Source: Alphaproteobacteria bacterium (lineage in GTDB: Bacteria > Pseudomonadota > Alphaproteobacteria > Rhodobacterales > Rhodobacteraceae). From it: DNA of 64,000 bases. Below, in pieces: positions 1 to 9,658 of this stretch. Every line of letters starts with the position of its first letter. Positions within the stretch are counted from its first letter, which is position 1. The notes under the pieces were generated by a model. The model did not search any database. It was given only the letters and a program-made list of their open reading frames with translations, and was not told the DNA's origin. Location of the stretch: the NCBI GenBank assembly GCA_030429495.1, contig JAUIFH010000004.1:248001-312000 (forward strand). The letters run 5' to 3'. Made by a program: the position numbers and the translations under genes.

Positions 1-906
1 ATCCTCCACGATCCAGGCGCAAAGATCGGCGAACGACATCCCCTCCGCCGCCGCCTGTTCGGGGCTGAGCGAGGTCGGCGTCATTCCGGGCTGGGTATTG
101 ATCTCGAGAATGAACAGACCAGCCAGCCCGCGCGTATCATCCCAGCGGAAATCGCAGCGCGACAGCCCGCGGCACCCGATCGCGTTGTGCGCGCGCAGCG
201 CATAGTCGCGCGCAGCCTCGGCGATCGCCTCGGGGATCGCGGCCGGGCAGGTATGGGTGGACCCGCCGGGCGCGTATTTCGCATGGTAGTCGTACCAGCC
301 ATCGGCATGGATTTCGGTCACGCACATGGCCCGGTCGCCAAGGACCGACACCGTCAGTTCCCGCCCCGGCACGTACTCCTCGACCATCACGCTGTCGGGC
401 ATCTCGTCGCCCAGACGCGGCGGCGTATTCGCGTCCTTCGAAACGATGTAGACCCCGACCGACGATCCTTCCGCATTCGGCTTGGCGACGTAAGGGGGCG
501 CCATCACATGCCGCGCCATCACCTCCGCCTTCGGCGCGATCAGGCTCTCGACAACCGGAATGCCGACCGCGCGAAAGACCTCCTTGGAGCGGGTCTTGTC
601 GATGGCAAGCGCCGAGGCCAGCACTCCGGAATGGGTATAGGGGATGCGCAGCCATTCCAGCACGCCCTGAACGCAGCCATCCTCGCCCCAGCGGCCATGC
701 AGCGCGTTGAAACAGGCATCCGGATCGATCTCGGCAAGGCGCGCCGGCACGTCGCGGCCAGCATCGACCTCGACCACCTGATATCCTGCCTCCCGCAGCG
801 CGGCAGCGCATTCGCGCCCAGTGACCAGCGACACCTCCCGCTCTGCGGAGAGGCCGCCCATCAGTACCGCCACCTTGGAGGCTCGCCTGCTCGACTTGCC
901 CGCCAA
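1..906 (-). CDS. ddl: D-alanine--D-alanine ligase, C-terminal end cut by window edge
   Basis: Cytoplasmic ATP-grasp ligase that joins two D-alanines for the peptidoglycan pentapeptide. The frame is open to the window edge, giving 302 codons; the family is usually about 305-310 aa, so only a few residues are missing. Visible motifs are [16 protein letters not shown] near the N-terminus, [20 protein letters not shown] and the metal/ATP motif EINTQPGMT near the end. I chose a TTG start at 906 because GAGG lies just upstream and it adds the usual basic leader before KVAVLMGG; the first in-frame ATG (860) would remove the start of the first beta strand. It lies 45 nt after murB as the last visible dcw gene. 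Confidence 0.93.
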   Translation of the reverse strand, partial: MAGKSSRRASKVAVLMGGLSAEREVSLVTGRECAAALREAGYQVVEVDAGRDVPARLAEIDPDACFNALHGRWGEDGCVQGVLEWLRIPYTHSGVLASALAIDKTRSKEVFRAVGIPVVESLIAPKAEVMARHVMAPPYVAKPNAEGSSVGVYIVSKDANTPPRLGDEMPDSVMVEEYVPGRELTVSVLGDRAMCVTEIHADGWYDYHAKYAPGGSTHTCPAAIPEAIAEAARDYALRAHNAIGCRGLSRCDFRWDDTRGLAGLFILEINTQPGMTPTSLSPEQAAAEGMSFADLCAWIVED

Positions 907-951
907 TCTTGCCTCATTCCGGTCCTTTTGCGGACCGCTGTCTTGTTTTGT

Positions 952-1890
952 CTACGCGTCTGCCTCGGGCGCTTTTTCGCCCACGCGCATGATTTCCCAC
1001 TCTAGCGTCAAACCGCTGATTTGGAAAACCCTTTTTCTGACGTCTTCGCCCAGTTCTTCAAGGTCGGCGGCCGTCGCGCCGCCTGCATTGATGAGGAAGT
1101 TGGGATGCTTCTCGCTCATCTGCGCCCCGCCCCGCCGTGCGCCCCGCAACCCGGCCCCGTCGATCAGTTTCCAGGCCTTCAGGTCGTGCACGTCATCGGC
1201 CCGCCCGGTAGAGGAAAACCCGGCAGGATTGCGGAAGGTGGAGCCCGCCGAGCGGTCCTTGACCGGCTGCGATGCATCGCGTTTCGCGATCTGCTCCGCC
1301 ATCTTCGCCTCCAGCGCCGCAGGATCGCCTACGGGGGCCTCGAACACCGCCTCGGTCACGACCGCGCCTGCGGGAAGCGCCGAGGAGCGGTAGGCAAAGC
1401 CCATCTCGTCGGGTCCGAAAACCCGGACGGAGCCGTCGCGCATCACCACCGTCGCCTCGACGAAATGATCGGCGGTGTAGGAACCGTAGCACCCCGCATT
1501 CATCCGCACCGCGCCGCCGACGGCGCCGGGGATGGTGCGCAGGAAGGAAAGGTCAAGCCCCGCCTCCGCCGCCTTCCGCGCGACATGGGCATCAAGCGCC
1601 GCCGCCCCCGCACGGACCCGCCGCCCTTCGACCGATATCGCGTTGAACCCGCGCCCGAGCCGGATCACCACGCCCCGAATACCGCCGTCCCGCACGATGA
1701 GGTTTGACCCCACGCCCATCGGAAAGACCGGCACATCCGCCGGCAGCGCCGCGAGGAAGGCCGCGAGGTCATCGCGGTCGGCGGGCTGGAACAGCCACTC
1801 CGCCGGCCCGCCCACGCGAAGCCAGGTCAGATCGGCAAGCGGCCGGTCCGGGGTCAGCGTTCCCCGGGAGGAAGGAAGGGTCATGGCCAT
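952..1890 (-). CDS. murB: UDP-N-acetylenolpyruvoylglucosamine reductase
   Basis: Cytoplasmic FAD enzyme that reduces UDP-GlcNAc-enolpyruvate to UDP-MurNAc with NADPH. The FAD-binding part shows [13 protein letters not shown] and [18 protein letters not shown]. The catalytic serine lies in [11 protein letters not shown] and the C-terminal motif is [10 protein letters not shown]. From the ATG at 1890 the protein is 312 aa, normal for type I MurB; a second ATG two codons later (1884) is equally possible. The frame stays open upstream to about 2025, but that part (rich in R, P and C) does not resemble MurB and is treated as non-coding. No clear Shine-Dalgarno sequence is seen. It lies between the DUF2484 genes and ddl. 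Confidence 0.95.
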   Translation of the reverse strand: MAMTLPSSRGTLTPDRPLADLTWLRVGGPAEWLFQPADRDDLAAFLAALPADVPVFPMGVGSNLIVRDGGIRGVVIRLGRGFNAISVEGRRVRAGAAALDAHVARKAAEAGLDLSFLRTIPGAVGGAVRMNAGCYGSYTADHFVEATVVMRDGSVRVFGPDEMGFAYRSSALPAGAVVTEAVFEAPVGDPAALEAKMAEQIAKRDASQPVKDRSAGSTFRNPAGFSSTGRADDVHDLKAWKLIDGAGLRGARRGGAQMSEKHPNFLINAGGATAADLEELGEDVRKRVFQISGLTLEWEIMRVGEKAPEADA

Positions 1891-2037
1891 GACGTGACGG
1901 TTAGTGCGGGGGCAGCACAAACGCAAGCATCCCCGGAAGGCGGGCGAAAGGTCGCCGTCGGACGGCCTCACGGGGACTGGAAGACGAAAGCGATGACCCT
2001 CGCGCTCCTGCCACGCCCCTGGCACGCATGGCGTGCG

Positions 2038-2082
2038 CCCGTAGCTACGGGAAAACTACATCCGACCTACGGGGAACCTACG
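2038..2082. repeat. palindrome and CTACG-rich repeats upstream of murB
   Basis: The short intergenic stretch between the upstream DUF2484 gene and murB starts with a perfect 14-bp palindrome CCCGTAGCTACGGG (2038-2051). Looser copies of CTACGGGgAA/CTAC follow up to about 2082. It could be an operator, a hairpin in the polycistronic RNA or simple repeat decay; the sequence alone does not decide. Confidence 0.35.
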
Positions 2083-2105
2083 CGAAAAACCACGCCCGAA
2101 CGCAC

Positions 2106-2354
2106 TCAGCGCACCCCGCGACGGCGCGCCCAGCGCCACAGGTGGATGAGCGGCCAGCGCAGGATCGAGGCGCCCGCCGCCAGTACCACAAGCCCCACCC
2201 AGGGACCGTTCTGATAGGTGACGTAGCCGAGGATCGGAATGCCGATCGCGATCAGAAGATAGGCCGCCCGCCAGTGCTTGTCGCGGGACGGTAGCATCGC
2301 CGTGACCGTCGCGGTGATGGCCCAGAGGCAGGCGGCAAGGAGCGATTCATTCAT
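2106..2354 (-). CDS. DUF2484 family small membrane protein (second copy)
   Basis: An 82-aa protein with an N-terminal hydrophobic helix (MNESLLAACLWAITATVTAM), then a charged turn (PSRDKHWR), a second helix (AAYLLIAIGIPILGYV), a third (WVGLVVLAAGASIL) and a basic tail (WRWARRRGVR). This fits the DUF2484 family, which in Rhodobacteraceae occurs between murC and murB. The family has no established function. Its start overlaps the end of the neighbouring DUF2484 gene by 8 nt, so the two are probably co-translated. They share the plan LxxACLW...LLPxR, which suggests tandem duplication. A role in envelope assembly is inferred only from position. Confidence 0.8.
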   Translation of the reverse strand: MNESLLAACLWAITATVTAMLPSRDKHWRAAYLLIAIGIPILGYVTYQNGPWVGLVVLAAGASILRWPLIHLWRWARRRGVR

Positions 2355-2610
2355 GGCGTGCCCTCCCCGTATCGGCAGATCCGAGAAGCCGTTTCGCGAA
2401 ATATCTCAGTGGCTTGCGGAACATCGAGACAAAGCCCACAAGCGCGGCAAGGCCGATCCAGGGGCTGACACTCAGCGACAGCCATACGATCAGCGCTACG
2501 GCCGACAGCGCGAGGAAGAAGCCAAAGACGAATTGCAGCCGCATCGGCAAAAGCGCGACGGCCGCCGCCGCGAGGACCCACAGACAGGCAAGGATCAGCG
2601 GCGTGCTCAT
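2347..2610 (-). CDS. DUF2484 family small membrane protein (first copy)
   Basis: An 87-aa protein starting MSTPLILACLWVLAAAAVALL at an ATG at 2610, four bases after the murC stop. Three hydrophobic segments and a basic C-terminus (FRKPLRYFAKRLLGSADTGRARHE) indicate a small inner-membrane protein. It is the paralogue of the next gene and belongs to DUF2484, known mainly from Rhodobacteraceae dcw clusters. The open frame continues upstream into the 3' end of murC, but that extension is arginine/cysteine rich and overlaps murC, so the ATG at 2610 is preferred. No enzymatic motif is visible. Confidence 0.8.
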   Translation of the reverse strand: MSTPLILACLWVLAAAAVALLPMRLQFVFGFFLALSAVALIVWLSLSVSPWIGLAALVGFVSMFRKPLRYFAKRLLGSADTGRARHE

Positions 2611-2614
2611 CCGG

Positions 2615-4021
2615 TCAGCCCTTCCCCCCGAACAGCGCCGGCAGCGCATTGGCCCAGGCCGAAATCGTGCCCGCGCCAAGGCATACCACCATGTCCCCCG
2701 GCCGCGCCTGCTCCCTCACCAGCCGCTCCAGATCGGCCTCGTCAAGCAAGGCCCTGGCATGACGATGGCCATGCGCGATCAGCCCCGCGACAAGGTCGTC
2801 GCGGGACGCGCCGGGGATCGCGTCTTCGCCGGCGGAATAGACATCGGCGATGGCGACGACGTCGGCCTCGTTGAAGCAGGTGCAGAAATCCTCGAAGAGG
2901 CTGCGAAGCCGCGTATAGCGGTGCGGCTGATGGACGGCGATGACGCGGCCCTTCGTGGCCTGCCGTGCCGCTTTCAGGACGGCCGCAATCTCTACCGGGT
3001 GGTGGCCGTAATCGTCGATGATCGTGACCCCGCCAAGAACCTCGCCCACACGCGTGAAACGGCGGTTGACGCCACCGAAACCGGCGAGGGCCGCGCGGAT
3101 CTCGTCCTTCTTCATGCCGAGGTGGCGGGCGACGGCGACCGCGGCGAGCGCGTTGGAGACGTTGTGGTCCCCCGGCATCGGCAGGGTGCAGCCCTCGATC
3201 ATCCCCTCCTCGCCCTGAAGCGCCACGTCGAAATGCGCGACGCCGTTTTCGTAGTGCAGGTTCATGGCCCGCACGTCGGCCTGGGTGTTGAAGCCGAAGG
3301 TGATGATCCGCCGGTCCGTGACGCGGCCGACAAGGGTCTGCACCTCCGGGTGATCGGTGCAGCACACGGCCGCGCCGTAGAACGGGATGTTCGAGACGAA
3401 ATCGTAGAATCCCTGACGGAGCCGGTCGAAATCGCCCCAGTGCTCCATATGCTCGGGGTCGATATTCGTTACGATGGCGATGGTCGCGGGGAGGCGGTTG
3501 AAGCTGCCGTCGCTTTCATCCGCCTCGACCACCATCCATTCCCCGGCCCCAGCACGCGCGTTGGAGCCGTAGGCGTGGATGATGCCGCCGTTGATGACCG
3601 TCGGATCGAAGCCGCCCTTGTCGAGCAGCGTCGCCACCATGGTCGTAGTCGTGGTCTTGCCATGCGTGCCCGCGACCGCGACGTTGGAGCGGAGCCGCAT
3701 CAGTTCCGCCAGCATTTCGGCCCGGCGGACGACGGGAAGGCCGCGCTTGCGCGCCTCCTCAAGCTCCGGGTTGCCCTTCTTGATCGCGGAGGAGATGACG
3801 ACGACGGCAGCCTCGCCGATATTCTCTGCCTTCTGCCCCTCGAAGAACGTGGCGCCCAGTTTCACCAGCCGGTCGGTGATCTTCGACGCCTTCGCATCCG
3901 AACCCTGCACCTGATAGCCGAGCGTCATCAGCACCTCGGCGATGCCGGACATGCCGATGCCGCCGATACCGACGAAATGGATGGGCCCGAGTTCGCCGGG
4001 CAGTTTGGTGGCGGCGTTCAT
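2615..4021 (-). CDS. murC: UDP-N-acetylmuramate--L-alanine ligase
   Basis: Cytoplasmic Mur ligase that adds L-alanine to UDP-MurNAc with ATP. The 468-aa length is normal. The N-terminal UDP-binding Rossmann motif is [17 protein letters not shown] (residues 15-31), the ATP P-loop is GTHGKT (118-123), the central domain has EADESDGSF, and the C-terminal domain has [10 protein letters not shown] and HQPHRYTRL. The ATG at 4021 overlaps the murG stop by 4 nt (ATGA), so the genes are translationally coupled. It is followed by the DUF2484 pair. Confidence 0.97.
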   Translation of the reverse strand: MNAATKLPGELGPIHFVGIGGIGMSGIAEVLMTLGYQVQGSDAKASKITDRLVKLGATFFEGQKAENIGEAAVVVISSAIKKGNPELEEARKRGLPVVRRAEMLAELMRLRSNVAVAGTHGKTTTTTMVATLLDKGGFDPTVINGGIIHAYGSNARAGAGEWMVVEADESDGSFNRLPATIAIVTNIDPEHMEHWGDFDRLRQGFYDFVSNIPFYGAAVCCTDHPEVQTLVGRVTDRRIITFGFNTQADVRAMNLHYENGVAHFDVALQGEEGMIEGCTLPMPGDHNVSNALAAVAVARHLGMKKDEIRAALAGFGGVNRRFTRVGEVLGGVTIIDDYGHHPVEIAAVLKAARQATKGRVIAVHQPHRYTRLRSLFEDFCTCFNEADVVAIADVYSAGEDAIPGASRDDLVAGLIAHGHRHARALLDEADLERLVREQARPGDMVVCLGAGTISAWANALPALFGGKG

Positions 4022-5115
4022 GTCGTCTCTTTCACAGTCAGGGCCTCGACCATCTGCACGAGGCGGTCGGCGGCGTCGGGGATGCCGTAGGCAAGGGCCG
4101 CATGGGCCATGCGCTGCGCGGCTTCGGGATTTTCCAGAACCGTGGCGACATGCCCCGCGAGCGTGGCGGCGTCAAGCCGGGATTCCGGAATGAGGATCGC
4201 GCCTTCGGCCTCGACCAACCCGCGGGCATTGGCGCTCTGATGATCGCCCGCGGCGGCGGCGAAGGGCACAAGGATCGCCGGGCGGCCGATCACCGAGATA
4301 TCGGCGACCGAAGAGGCGCCGGAACGGGAGATCACGAGCTGCGCCTCGGAAAACCGGCTCGGTACATCGTCGAAGAAAGGCATCACCTCGGCCCGGATTC
4401 CTGCCGCCGCATAGGCGGCGACCACGCGGTCAAGGTCCTCGGGCCGGGCCTGATGGGCGACACGGACCCTGTCGCGCAACCCGTCAGGCAAGGCCGCGAA
4501 GGCGGCCGGCACTACATCCGACAGGATGCGCGCACCCTGGCTGCCGCCAATCACGACAACGCTCATCGGGTAGTCACCGGGCGGGATATAGGGCGCGCCG
4601 GCGCGGTCCAGCACGGCGGCCCGGACCGGGTTGCCGGTATGATGCCCCTCGACGCCTTCGGGCAGCGCGGTCGGCCATGTGCCGCAGGCGATCCAGCGGA
4701 CACGGCGGGCGAACAGGCCGTTTACCCGACCAAGCACGCCGTTCTGTTCGTGGATCATGCGCGGGATCTTCAGCACCACCGCTGCCGCGAGGGCCGGGAT
4801 CGACGGATAGCCGCCGAAGCCGATGACCACGTCGGGGCGGTCGCGCAGCATCCCGATGACCGCGCCTGCCGCACCGCCCGCAATCCGGAACGGCACGGCG
4901 AGTTTCGCCAGCACCCCGCCCCGCGCGAAGGTGGCGGAGGCCACATGCTCGATCGTCACCGTTTTCGGAAAGCCGCCGGCATAGCGCGCGCCGCGCGCGT
5001 CGGTCGAAAGCTTGACGCGCCAGCCCTTCGCCAGCACCGCCTCGGCAAGCGCCTGCGCCGGAAACATATGCCCGCCGGTTCCCCCGGCGGCGATCAGAAG
5101 AAGCGGCGCGGCCAT
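4018..5115 (-). CDS. murG: undecaprenyldiphospho-muramoylpentapeptide beta-N-acetylglucosaminyltransferase
   Basis: Peripheral inner-membrane GT28 glycosyltransferase that turns lipid I into lipid II using UDP-GlcNAc. From the ATG at 5115 it is 365 aa. The glycine loop GGTGGH is at residues 11-16, the acceptor-side motif [12 protein letters not shown] follows, then [11 protein letters not shown], and the donor site shows [10 protein letters not shown] and the later [11 protein letters not shown]. The frame is open far upstream, but that part overlaps ftsW in another frame, is arginine rich and is not MurG-like. Its ATG shares one base with the ftsW stop (TGATG), and its stop overlaps murC. 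Confidence 0.96.
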   Translation of the reverse strand: MAAPLLLIAAGGTGGHMFPAQALAEAVLAKGWRVKLSTDARGARYAGGFPKTVTIEHVASATFARGGVLAKLAVPFRIAGGAAGAVIGMLRDRPDVVIGFGGYPSIPALAAAVVLKIPRMIHEQNGVLGRVNGLFARRVRWIACGTWPTALPEGVEGHHTGNPVRAAVLDRAGAPYIPPGDYPMSVVVIGGSQGARILSDVVPAAFAALPDGLRDRVRVAHQARPEDLDRVVAAYAAAGIRAEVMPFFDDVPSRFSEAQLVISRSGASSVADISVIGRPAILVPFAAAAGDHQSANARGLVEAEGAILIPESRLDAATLAGHVATVLENPEAAQRMAHAALAYGIPDAADRLVQMVEALTVKETT

Positions 5116-6281
5116 CACCGGCCCCGCTTGATCAGGTAGTCGCCGATCCGGCCCTGCGGCCTTGCGCGGGTGAAGGCCAGAAGCATGCCAAGCGCGATCC
5201 CCGACGCGATGACCGAGGACCCGCCATAGCTCACGAACGGCAGCGTCATGCCCTTGGCGGGCAGAAGCCGCACCGCGACGCCCATATTGATCAGGGCCTG
5301 TACCCCAAACGCGCAGGCAAGGCCCGTTCCGGCGAGGCGGATGAACGGATCGCGTTCGCGCATCAGCCGGAAAAGCGACCGCGCCGTGATTGCGCCGTAT
5401 AGCGCAATGATGACGAGCACCAGGATCAGCCCGTATTCCTCGGCCGCGACCGCGATGATGAAATCGGTATGGGCATCGGGCAGCGACCACTTGACGGTGC
5501 CCTCTCCTACGCCGACGCCGAAGAAACCGCCCTCCTGAATGGCGTTCGTCGCGTAGCCGATCTGCGTTCTCGGGTCGATGTCGGCCGAGAGGAACCCGTC
5601 GATCCGGCGCGCGAAATGTTCGGACGCGTCATAGGCGAAGATGCCACCCGCGACGACCAGCCCGCCGATCACCGTCAGCAGCATGAAAGGCGCGCCGCCC
5701 ACGAAGTACATCACGCCCCAGGCGAACAGGATGAGACATGCCTGCCCGAAATCGGGCTGAAGGGCGAGCATCAGGACAATGACGAGCGTCAGGCCGAACG
5801 AGTACAGCCGCCCCGGAGGTCCGCCCAGATCCTGCGCCGCGGCCATCAGCCATGCGGATATGATGACGAAGCCGGGCTTGAGGAATTCCGAGGGCTGGAA
5901 GCTGCCGAAGCCCAGCGAATACCAGCGCGTCGCACCCTTGCCGAAGTCCGTCCCGAAGACGGGCAGGAAGATCAGCGCGACGAAGGCGCAGGCGAAACCG
6001 ATGACACCGAGCCGGCGCACGACATCCGGCGACATCATCGACGTCACCAGCATCGCAAGGATCGCCATGCCACCAAAAACCGCCTGTCGCGTAACGTAGT
6101 AGAAGGGGTCGAGCCCGTTCTTCTCTGCCAACGGGACCGAGGCGGCGAGGCCCAGAAGCAGGCCGATACCGAAAAGCACGAGAACGCCGCTCAACGACCA
6201 TTTGTCGATCGTCCGCCACCAACGCGGAAGAACCGGCTCGCCCGCCCGGACGGGCATGCTGCCATAGACCATCTCAGTCAT
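5115..6281 (-). CDS. ftsW: SEDS-family lipid II polymerase of the divisome
   Basis: Polytopic membrane protein (388 aa, about ten hydrophobic segments) of the SEDS family. With FtsI it polymerises septal peptidoglycan. Typical signatures are [23 protein letters not shown] and, near the C-terminus, [18 protein letters not shown]. The N-terminal cytoplasmic tail ([22 protein letters not shown]) is short, as in alphaproteobacteria. It couples to murG by a 1-nt overlap. Upstream, a GFA-like gene separates it from murD, which is not standard dcw order. Confidence 0.96.
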   Translation of the reverse strand: MTEMVYGSMPVRAGEPVLPRWWRTIDKWSLSGVLVLFGIGLLLGLAASVPLAEKNGLDPFYYVTRQAVFGGMAILAMLVTSMMSPDVVRRLGVIGFACAFVALIFLPVFGTDFGKGATRWYSLGFGSFQPSEFLKPGFVIISAWLMAAAQDLGGPPGRLYSFGLTLVIVLMLALQPDFGQACLILFAWGVMYFVGGAPFMLLTVIGGLVVAGGIFAYDASEHFARRIDGFLSADIDPRTQIGYATNAIQEGGFFGVGVGEGTVKWSLPDAHTDFIIAVAAEEYGLILVLVIIALYGAITARSLFRLMRERDPFIRLAGTGLACAFGVQALINMGVAVRLLPAKGMTLPFVSYGGSSVIASGIALGMLLAFTRARPQGRIGDYLIKRGR

Positions 6282-6406
6282 GGGATACCGCCTACACTGC
6301 CTCTGCTTCGCCCGTTTGCCGGGTCTGAGGCGGAGTGTAGCGAAGAACGCGCAGCGGCGCTAGCGAAAGAAGCCCCGCCAGAGGAAAAGCGTGGCGGAAA
6401 TTCAGG

Positions 6407-6874
6407 TTAGCCGGAGCGCGCCAACGCCGCCTCTCGCCGCGCAAGGCTGCTTGGGGGCCAGTGATCGCTCCGGCGGTAGAATTCGGGAACCGCTGGAACG
6501 CCATCGGGCAGGACGTACCAGGGGAGCTTCGTCGAGGTGAAGATATGGATATCGGGCGGACAGGCGGCGGGATCGTCAAGCGTTCCGGCCCGGACGAAGG
6601 CAAAAACCCGGCCGGCGCCGGAATAATGCGACCAAAGCGCGATCTGGCAGTGCGGGCAACGGATCGTGATCTGGCCGGCACCGGAGTCGGAAGGCAGCGT
6701 CACCTCAACCGGCGCGCCTTCAAGGATCTCGACGCAATCGCTCTCGATCATCGCGTTTATAGCATGCGGCCCGCCGGTTTCGCGCTGGCACCACGTGCAG
6801 TGGCAGGCGTGAACGAAAAGTGGTGTGTCGGTAAGGCGATAGCGGACCGCTCCGCAGGTGCAGCGCCCTTTCAT
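6407..6874 (-). CDS. GFA/Mss4-like zinc-binding protein
   Basis: A 155-aa cytoplasmic protein with the cysteine pattern of the GFA (glutathione-dependent formaldehyde-activating enzyme-like) family: C5-T-C7, then C24-H-C26-T-W-C29, and C73-P-H-C76. These should bind structural and catalytic zinc. Many family members have no proven substrate, so formaldehyde detoxification should not be assumed. The ATG at 6874 has a purine-rich region upstream. It lies between murD (73 nt away) and ftsW (125 nt away) on the same strand and may be read with them, but the gaps are larger than elsewhere in the cluster. Probably an insertion into the ancestral murD-ftsW junction. Confidence 0.85.
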   Translation of the reverse strand: MKGRCTCGAVRYRLTDTPLFVHACHCTWCQRETGGPHAINAMIESDCVEILEGAPVEVTLPSDSGAGQITIRCPHCQIALWSHYSGAGRVFAFVRAGTLDDPAACPPDIHIFTSTKLPWYVLPDGVPAVPEFYRRSDHWPPSSLARREAALARSG

Positions 6875-6947
6875 GATGCGATCTCCTCTCTTCCTCCGGT
6901 GCGACGAGCAAACATTCGTAGAGAAATCGTATCCCTGCCACCGCAGC

Positions 6948-8351
6948 CTAGGCGCCGATCACCGCCCGAACCCGCGCCGTGAAATCCTCGCCGCGTTTCT
7001 CGAAGTTCGGATACTGGTCGAACGAGGCCGCCGCCGGGGCGAGGAGAACCGTCTCACCTGCCGTGGCCTCCTCGGCCGCGCGGGCGACTGCGCGTTCCAT
7101 CGTCTCGCAAATTTCATGCGGCGTATCGCCGAGTTCCAGCGCGAAGTCGCGGGCCGAATGGCCGATCAGATAGGCCTTCACGACCGAACCCAGATAAGGC
7201 TTCAGCGCTGCGATGCCGCCTTCCTTGCCCAACCCTCCGGCGATCCAGCGGATATGCGGAAAGGCCTGCAATGCCTTGCCGGCGCTATCCACATTCGTGG
7301 CCTTTGAATCGTTGACGAACCGCACGCCATCGCGCTCTCCGACAAGCTGGCTGCGATGGGGCAGGCCCTCGAAGGAATGGAAGGCCTGCTCGATCACCTT
7401 CGGCGCAAGGCCGAGCGTGCGCACGGCGGCATAGGCAGCGCAGGCATTCTGGTGGTTATGGGCGCCGGGAAGCCCCTTCACCTCGCGCAGGTCGATTGAG
7501 GCCACCTGCCGTCCCTTGCGCCATTCGGACAGGAACCCCTTGCGCGCGAAGACGGACCATCCCGGCCCGTCGATCTTGGTCCCCGACGAGATCCGGATCA
7601 CCCGGTCATCGCCCGGCCCCTGCGAAAGCTGGCCGGCGAGGAACCGCCCCTCGTCTTCGTCCACGCCGACGACGGCCCGGTCCGGCCCGCCTTCCGCGAA
7701 CAGCCGGCGCTTGGCGGCGAAATAGCCGCCATGACCGCCGTGCCGGTCGAGGTGATCGGGCGAAAGATTGGTGAAGACCGCGACATCCGGCGTCAGCGCC
7801 CGCGCCAGTTCAGTCTGGTAGGAGCTGAGTTCCAGAACCACGACCTCACCCTCTTCAGCCGGGTCGAGATCGAGCACCCCGCGTCCGATATTGCCTGCCA
7901 TCTGCGTGGGCTTTCCCGCGACGTTCAGGATGTGATGGATAAGCGCCGTCGTCGTCGACTTCCCGTTCGACCCGGTCACTGCGATCAGTTTCGGCGTCTG
8001 CTCCATCTCGTCCCAATCAGGCGTCGCCCAAGAGCGGAAGAAGAGGCCGATATCGTTGTCGACCGGCACGCCCGCCGCCATCGCACGCGCGATGAGCTTG
8101 TTCGGTTCCGGATACAGGTGCGGGATGCCGGGTGAGACAACAAGCGTCGCAACCTCGTCCCAGGCATTGGCGCGGGTCAGGTCGGTCAGCGTGAACCCCT
8201 CGGCCTCGGCCTTCGCGCGCGCCTCGGGGCTGTCGTCCCAAAGGCAGGGCTCCGCCCCGCCGGCGACAAGCGCCCGCGTGGTCGCAAGGCCGGAGCGGCC
8301 AAGCCCCAGAACAGCGACCTTCCTGCCGTCAAAGCCCCGCACCGGAATCAT
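6948..8351 (-). CDS. murD: UDP-N-acetylmuramoyl-L-alanine--D-glutamate ligase
   Basis: Cytoplasmic Mur ligase that adds D-glutamate to UDP-MurNAc-L-Ala. From the ATG at 8351 it is 467 aa. The nucleotide-substrate domain begins [21 protein letters not shown], the ATP P-loop is GSNGKS (127-132), and the central domain has [11 protein letters not shown] and the C-terminal FVNDSKATN. The longer open frame upstream is proline/arginine rich and rejected. It normally follows mraY directly; here an FKBP gene on the other strand, an SDR gene and a DUF2161 gene lie between them. It therefore may need its own promoter in the 195-nt divergent region (8352-8546). Confidence 0.96.
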   Translation of the reverse strand: MIPVRGFDGRKVAVLGLGRSGLATTRALVAGGAEPCLWDDSPEARAKAEAEGFTLTDLTRANAWDEVATLVVSPGIPHLYPEPNKLIARAMAAGVPVDNDIGLFFRSWATPDWDEMEQTPKLIAVTGSNGKSTTTALIHHILNVAGKPTQMAGNIGRGVLDLDPAEEGEVVVLELSSYQTELARALTPDVAVFTNLSPDHLDRHGGHGGYFAAKRRLFAEGGPDRAVVGVDEDEGRFLAGQLSQGPGDDRVIRISSGTKIDGPGWSVFARKGFLSEWRKGRQVASIDLREVKGLPGAHNHQNACAAYAAVRTLGLAPKVIEQAFHSFEGLPHRSQLVGERDGVRFVNDSKATNVDSAGKALQAFPHIRWIAGGLGKEGGIAALKPYLGSVVKAYLIGHSARDFALELGDTPHEICETMERAVARAAEEATAGETVLLAPAAASFDQYPNFEKRGEDFTARVRAVIGA

Positions 8352-8546
8352 GCTACCGCCCCCGTCTGATCCGGCCCGGACAATGCCCGCTGCCCCGCCC
8401 GCTCGCAAGACCGGCCTTCCGGCCCGCACGGCCGGGCGGGTCTGTCCGGGTTTACCTTCTTGCCCGCCGGCACTAGGCTGGCATGACGTGAGAACCCGCG
8501 CCGGACGCGGCCTCGAAATTCACCCCGACATATCCGAAAGGACGCC

Positions 8547-8975
8547 ATGACCCAGGTAAAGACGGGCGATACCGTGCGTATCCACTATCGCGGCACGTTG
8601 CAGGACGGCACCCAGTTCGACAGTTCCGAAGGCCGCGATCCCCTTCAGTTCCAGGTCGGATCCGGCCAGATCATTCCCGGCCTGGACAAGGCGCTGCCCG
8701 GAATGGCGGTGGGCGAGAAGAAGACGGTCGCGGTTGTCGCGGACGAAGCCTACGGCCAGCGCAATCCCGATGCGAGCCATGCGGTCCCGCGCGGCCAGAT
8801 CCCCGACAACATCCCGCTGGAAGTCGGCACCGCACTTCAGATGCGCTCACCCGACGGCCGCGCCATCGCCGTGACCGTCGTGGAAGTGACGGATGAAACC
8901 GTGACCCTCGACGCCAACCACCCGCTTGCGGGAAAGGACCTGACTTTCGAGATCGAGCTGGTGGCAATCGGCTGA
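8547..8975 (+). CDS. FKBP-type peptidyl-prolyl cis-trans isomerase, SlyD-like
   Basis: A 142-aa cytoplasmic prolyl isomerase/chaperone without a signal peptide. The FKBP fold core is visible in VRIHYRGTLQDGTQFDSS, PLQFQVGSGQIIPGLDKALPGM and GEKKTVAVVADEAYGQRNP. An insert-in-flap domain (about residues 65-125) and the C-terminal VTLDANHPLAGKDLTFEIEL are typical of the SlyD/FkpB group. The histidine-rich tail of E. coli SlyD is absent. The ATG at 8547 follows AAGGA at good spacing. It is the only plus-strand gene inside the dcw cluster and is divergent from murD; its stop lies one base from that of the convergent SDR gene. Confidence 0.93.
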   Translation: MTQVKTGDTVRIHYRGTLQDGTQFDSSEGRDPLQFQVGSGQIIPGLDKALPGMAVGEKKTVAVVADEAYGQRNPDASHAVPRGQIPDNIPLEVGTALQMRSPDGRAIAVTVVEVTDETVTLDANHPLAGKDLTFEIELVAIG

Positions 8976-8976
8976 G

Positions 8977-9648
8977 CTACCAGGCAAGCGGGCGGCCGTC
9001 GCGGAAGAACCCGCCGGTCGGCCCGTCCTCGGGCAGGAGCGCGAGCCAGAGCGCAGTTTCGGCGCCCTTTTCGGGGCTGCGCGGGGCCGCCTGTCCCCCC
9101 ATCCGTGTTGCCACCCAGCCCGGACACATCGCATTGACCTTCACGCCTTGCGGCAGGTCGCGCGGCAGCGCCTTCGTCAGCGCGTTGAGCGCGGCCTTGG
9201 CGACGCCATAGGCGCCGGGCCCTTCCAGCCCGGCATCGAAGCTGCCCCAGTCGGACGAGAGGTTGACGATCCGGCCCCAGCCCGTTTCCCGCCAATGCGG
9301 CAGGTTCAGCCGGATGAGATCGAGAGGTCCCGCAACCATCACCTGCATGGCCGTGTCGAAATCGCTTTCGGGCGAGAGGAGCGAGGCGTGGCCGAGGACG
9401 CCGGCATTGTTGACGAGGATGTCGAAGCCGCCCGCCTGCGTCATCGCGGCGAAATAGCTGTTGGGGTCCTTCAGATCGAGGCGCACCGAGGCGCAGCCGA
9501 GCGCGCGGGCGGCCTCCTCCCCGGCCGCCGAGTCGCGCGCACCGATCGTCACCCGGCAGCCCTTCGCAACCAGCCCCTCCGCAATGGCCCTGCCGATACC
9601 GCGATTGGCGCCGGTGACGAGGGCGGTGGGATGGAGCGGGCGGGTCAT
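8977..9648 (-). CDS. SDR-family NAD(P)-dependent oxidoreductase
   Basis: A 223-aa short-chain dehydrogenase/reductase. The cofactor motif TGANRGIGRA is near residue 10, the conserved NNAGVLG follows, a serine lies in NLSSDWGS, and the catalytic pair is in YGVAKAAL (YxxxK). The C-terminal part (AMCPGWVATRMGG) is typical of carbonyl-reductase-like SDRs. The substrate cannot be told from sequence. The ATG at 9648 lies 10 nt after the DUF2161 stop, so the two are probably co-transcribed. A much longer upstream frame overlaps DUF2161 in another frame and is rejected. The gene is part of the insertion that separates mraY from murD. Confidence 0.9.
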   Translation of the reverse strand: MTRPLHPTALVTGANRGIGRAIAEGLVAKGCRVTIGARDSAAGEEAARALGCASVRLDLKDPNSYFAAMTQAGGFDILVNNAGVLGHASLLSPESDFDTAMQVMVAGPLDLIRLNLPHWRETGWGRIVNLSSDWGSFDAGLEGPGAYGVAKAALNALTKALPRDLPQGVKVNAMCPGWVATRMGGQAAPRSPEKGAETALWLALLPEDGPTGGFFRDGRPLAW

Positions 9649-9658
9649 CGGCGGGTCC

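Noticed and set aside
2414-4090. 558-codon open frame on the plus strand
   Set aside because: Antisense to murC. Long opposite-strand frames are expected at this G+C and the translation has no known motifs, while murC has all of its own.
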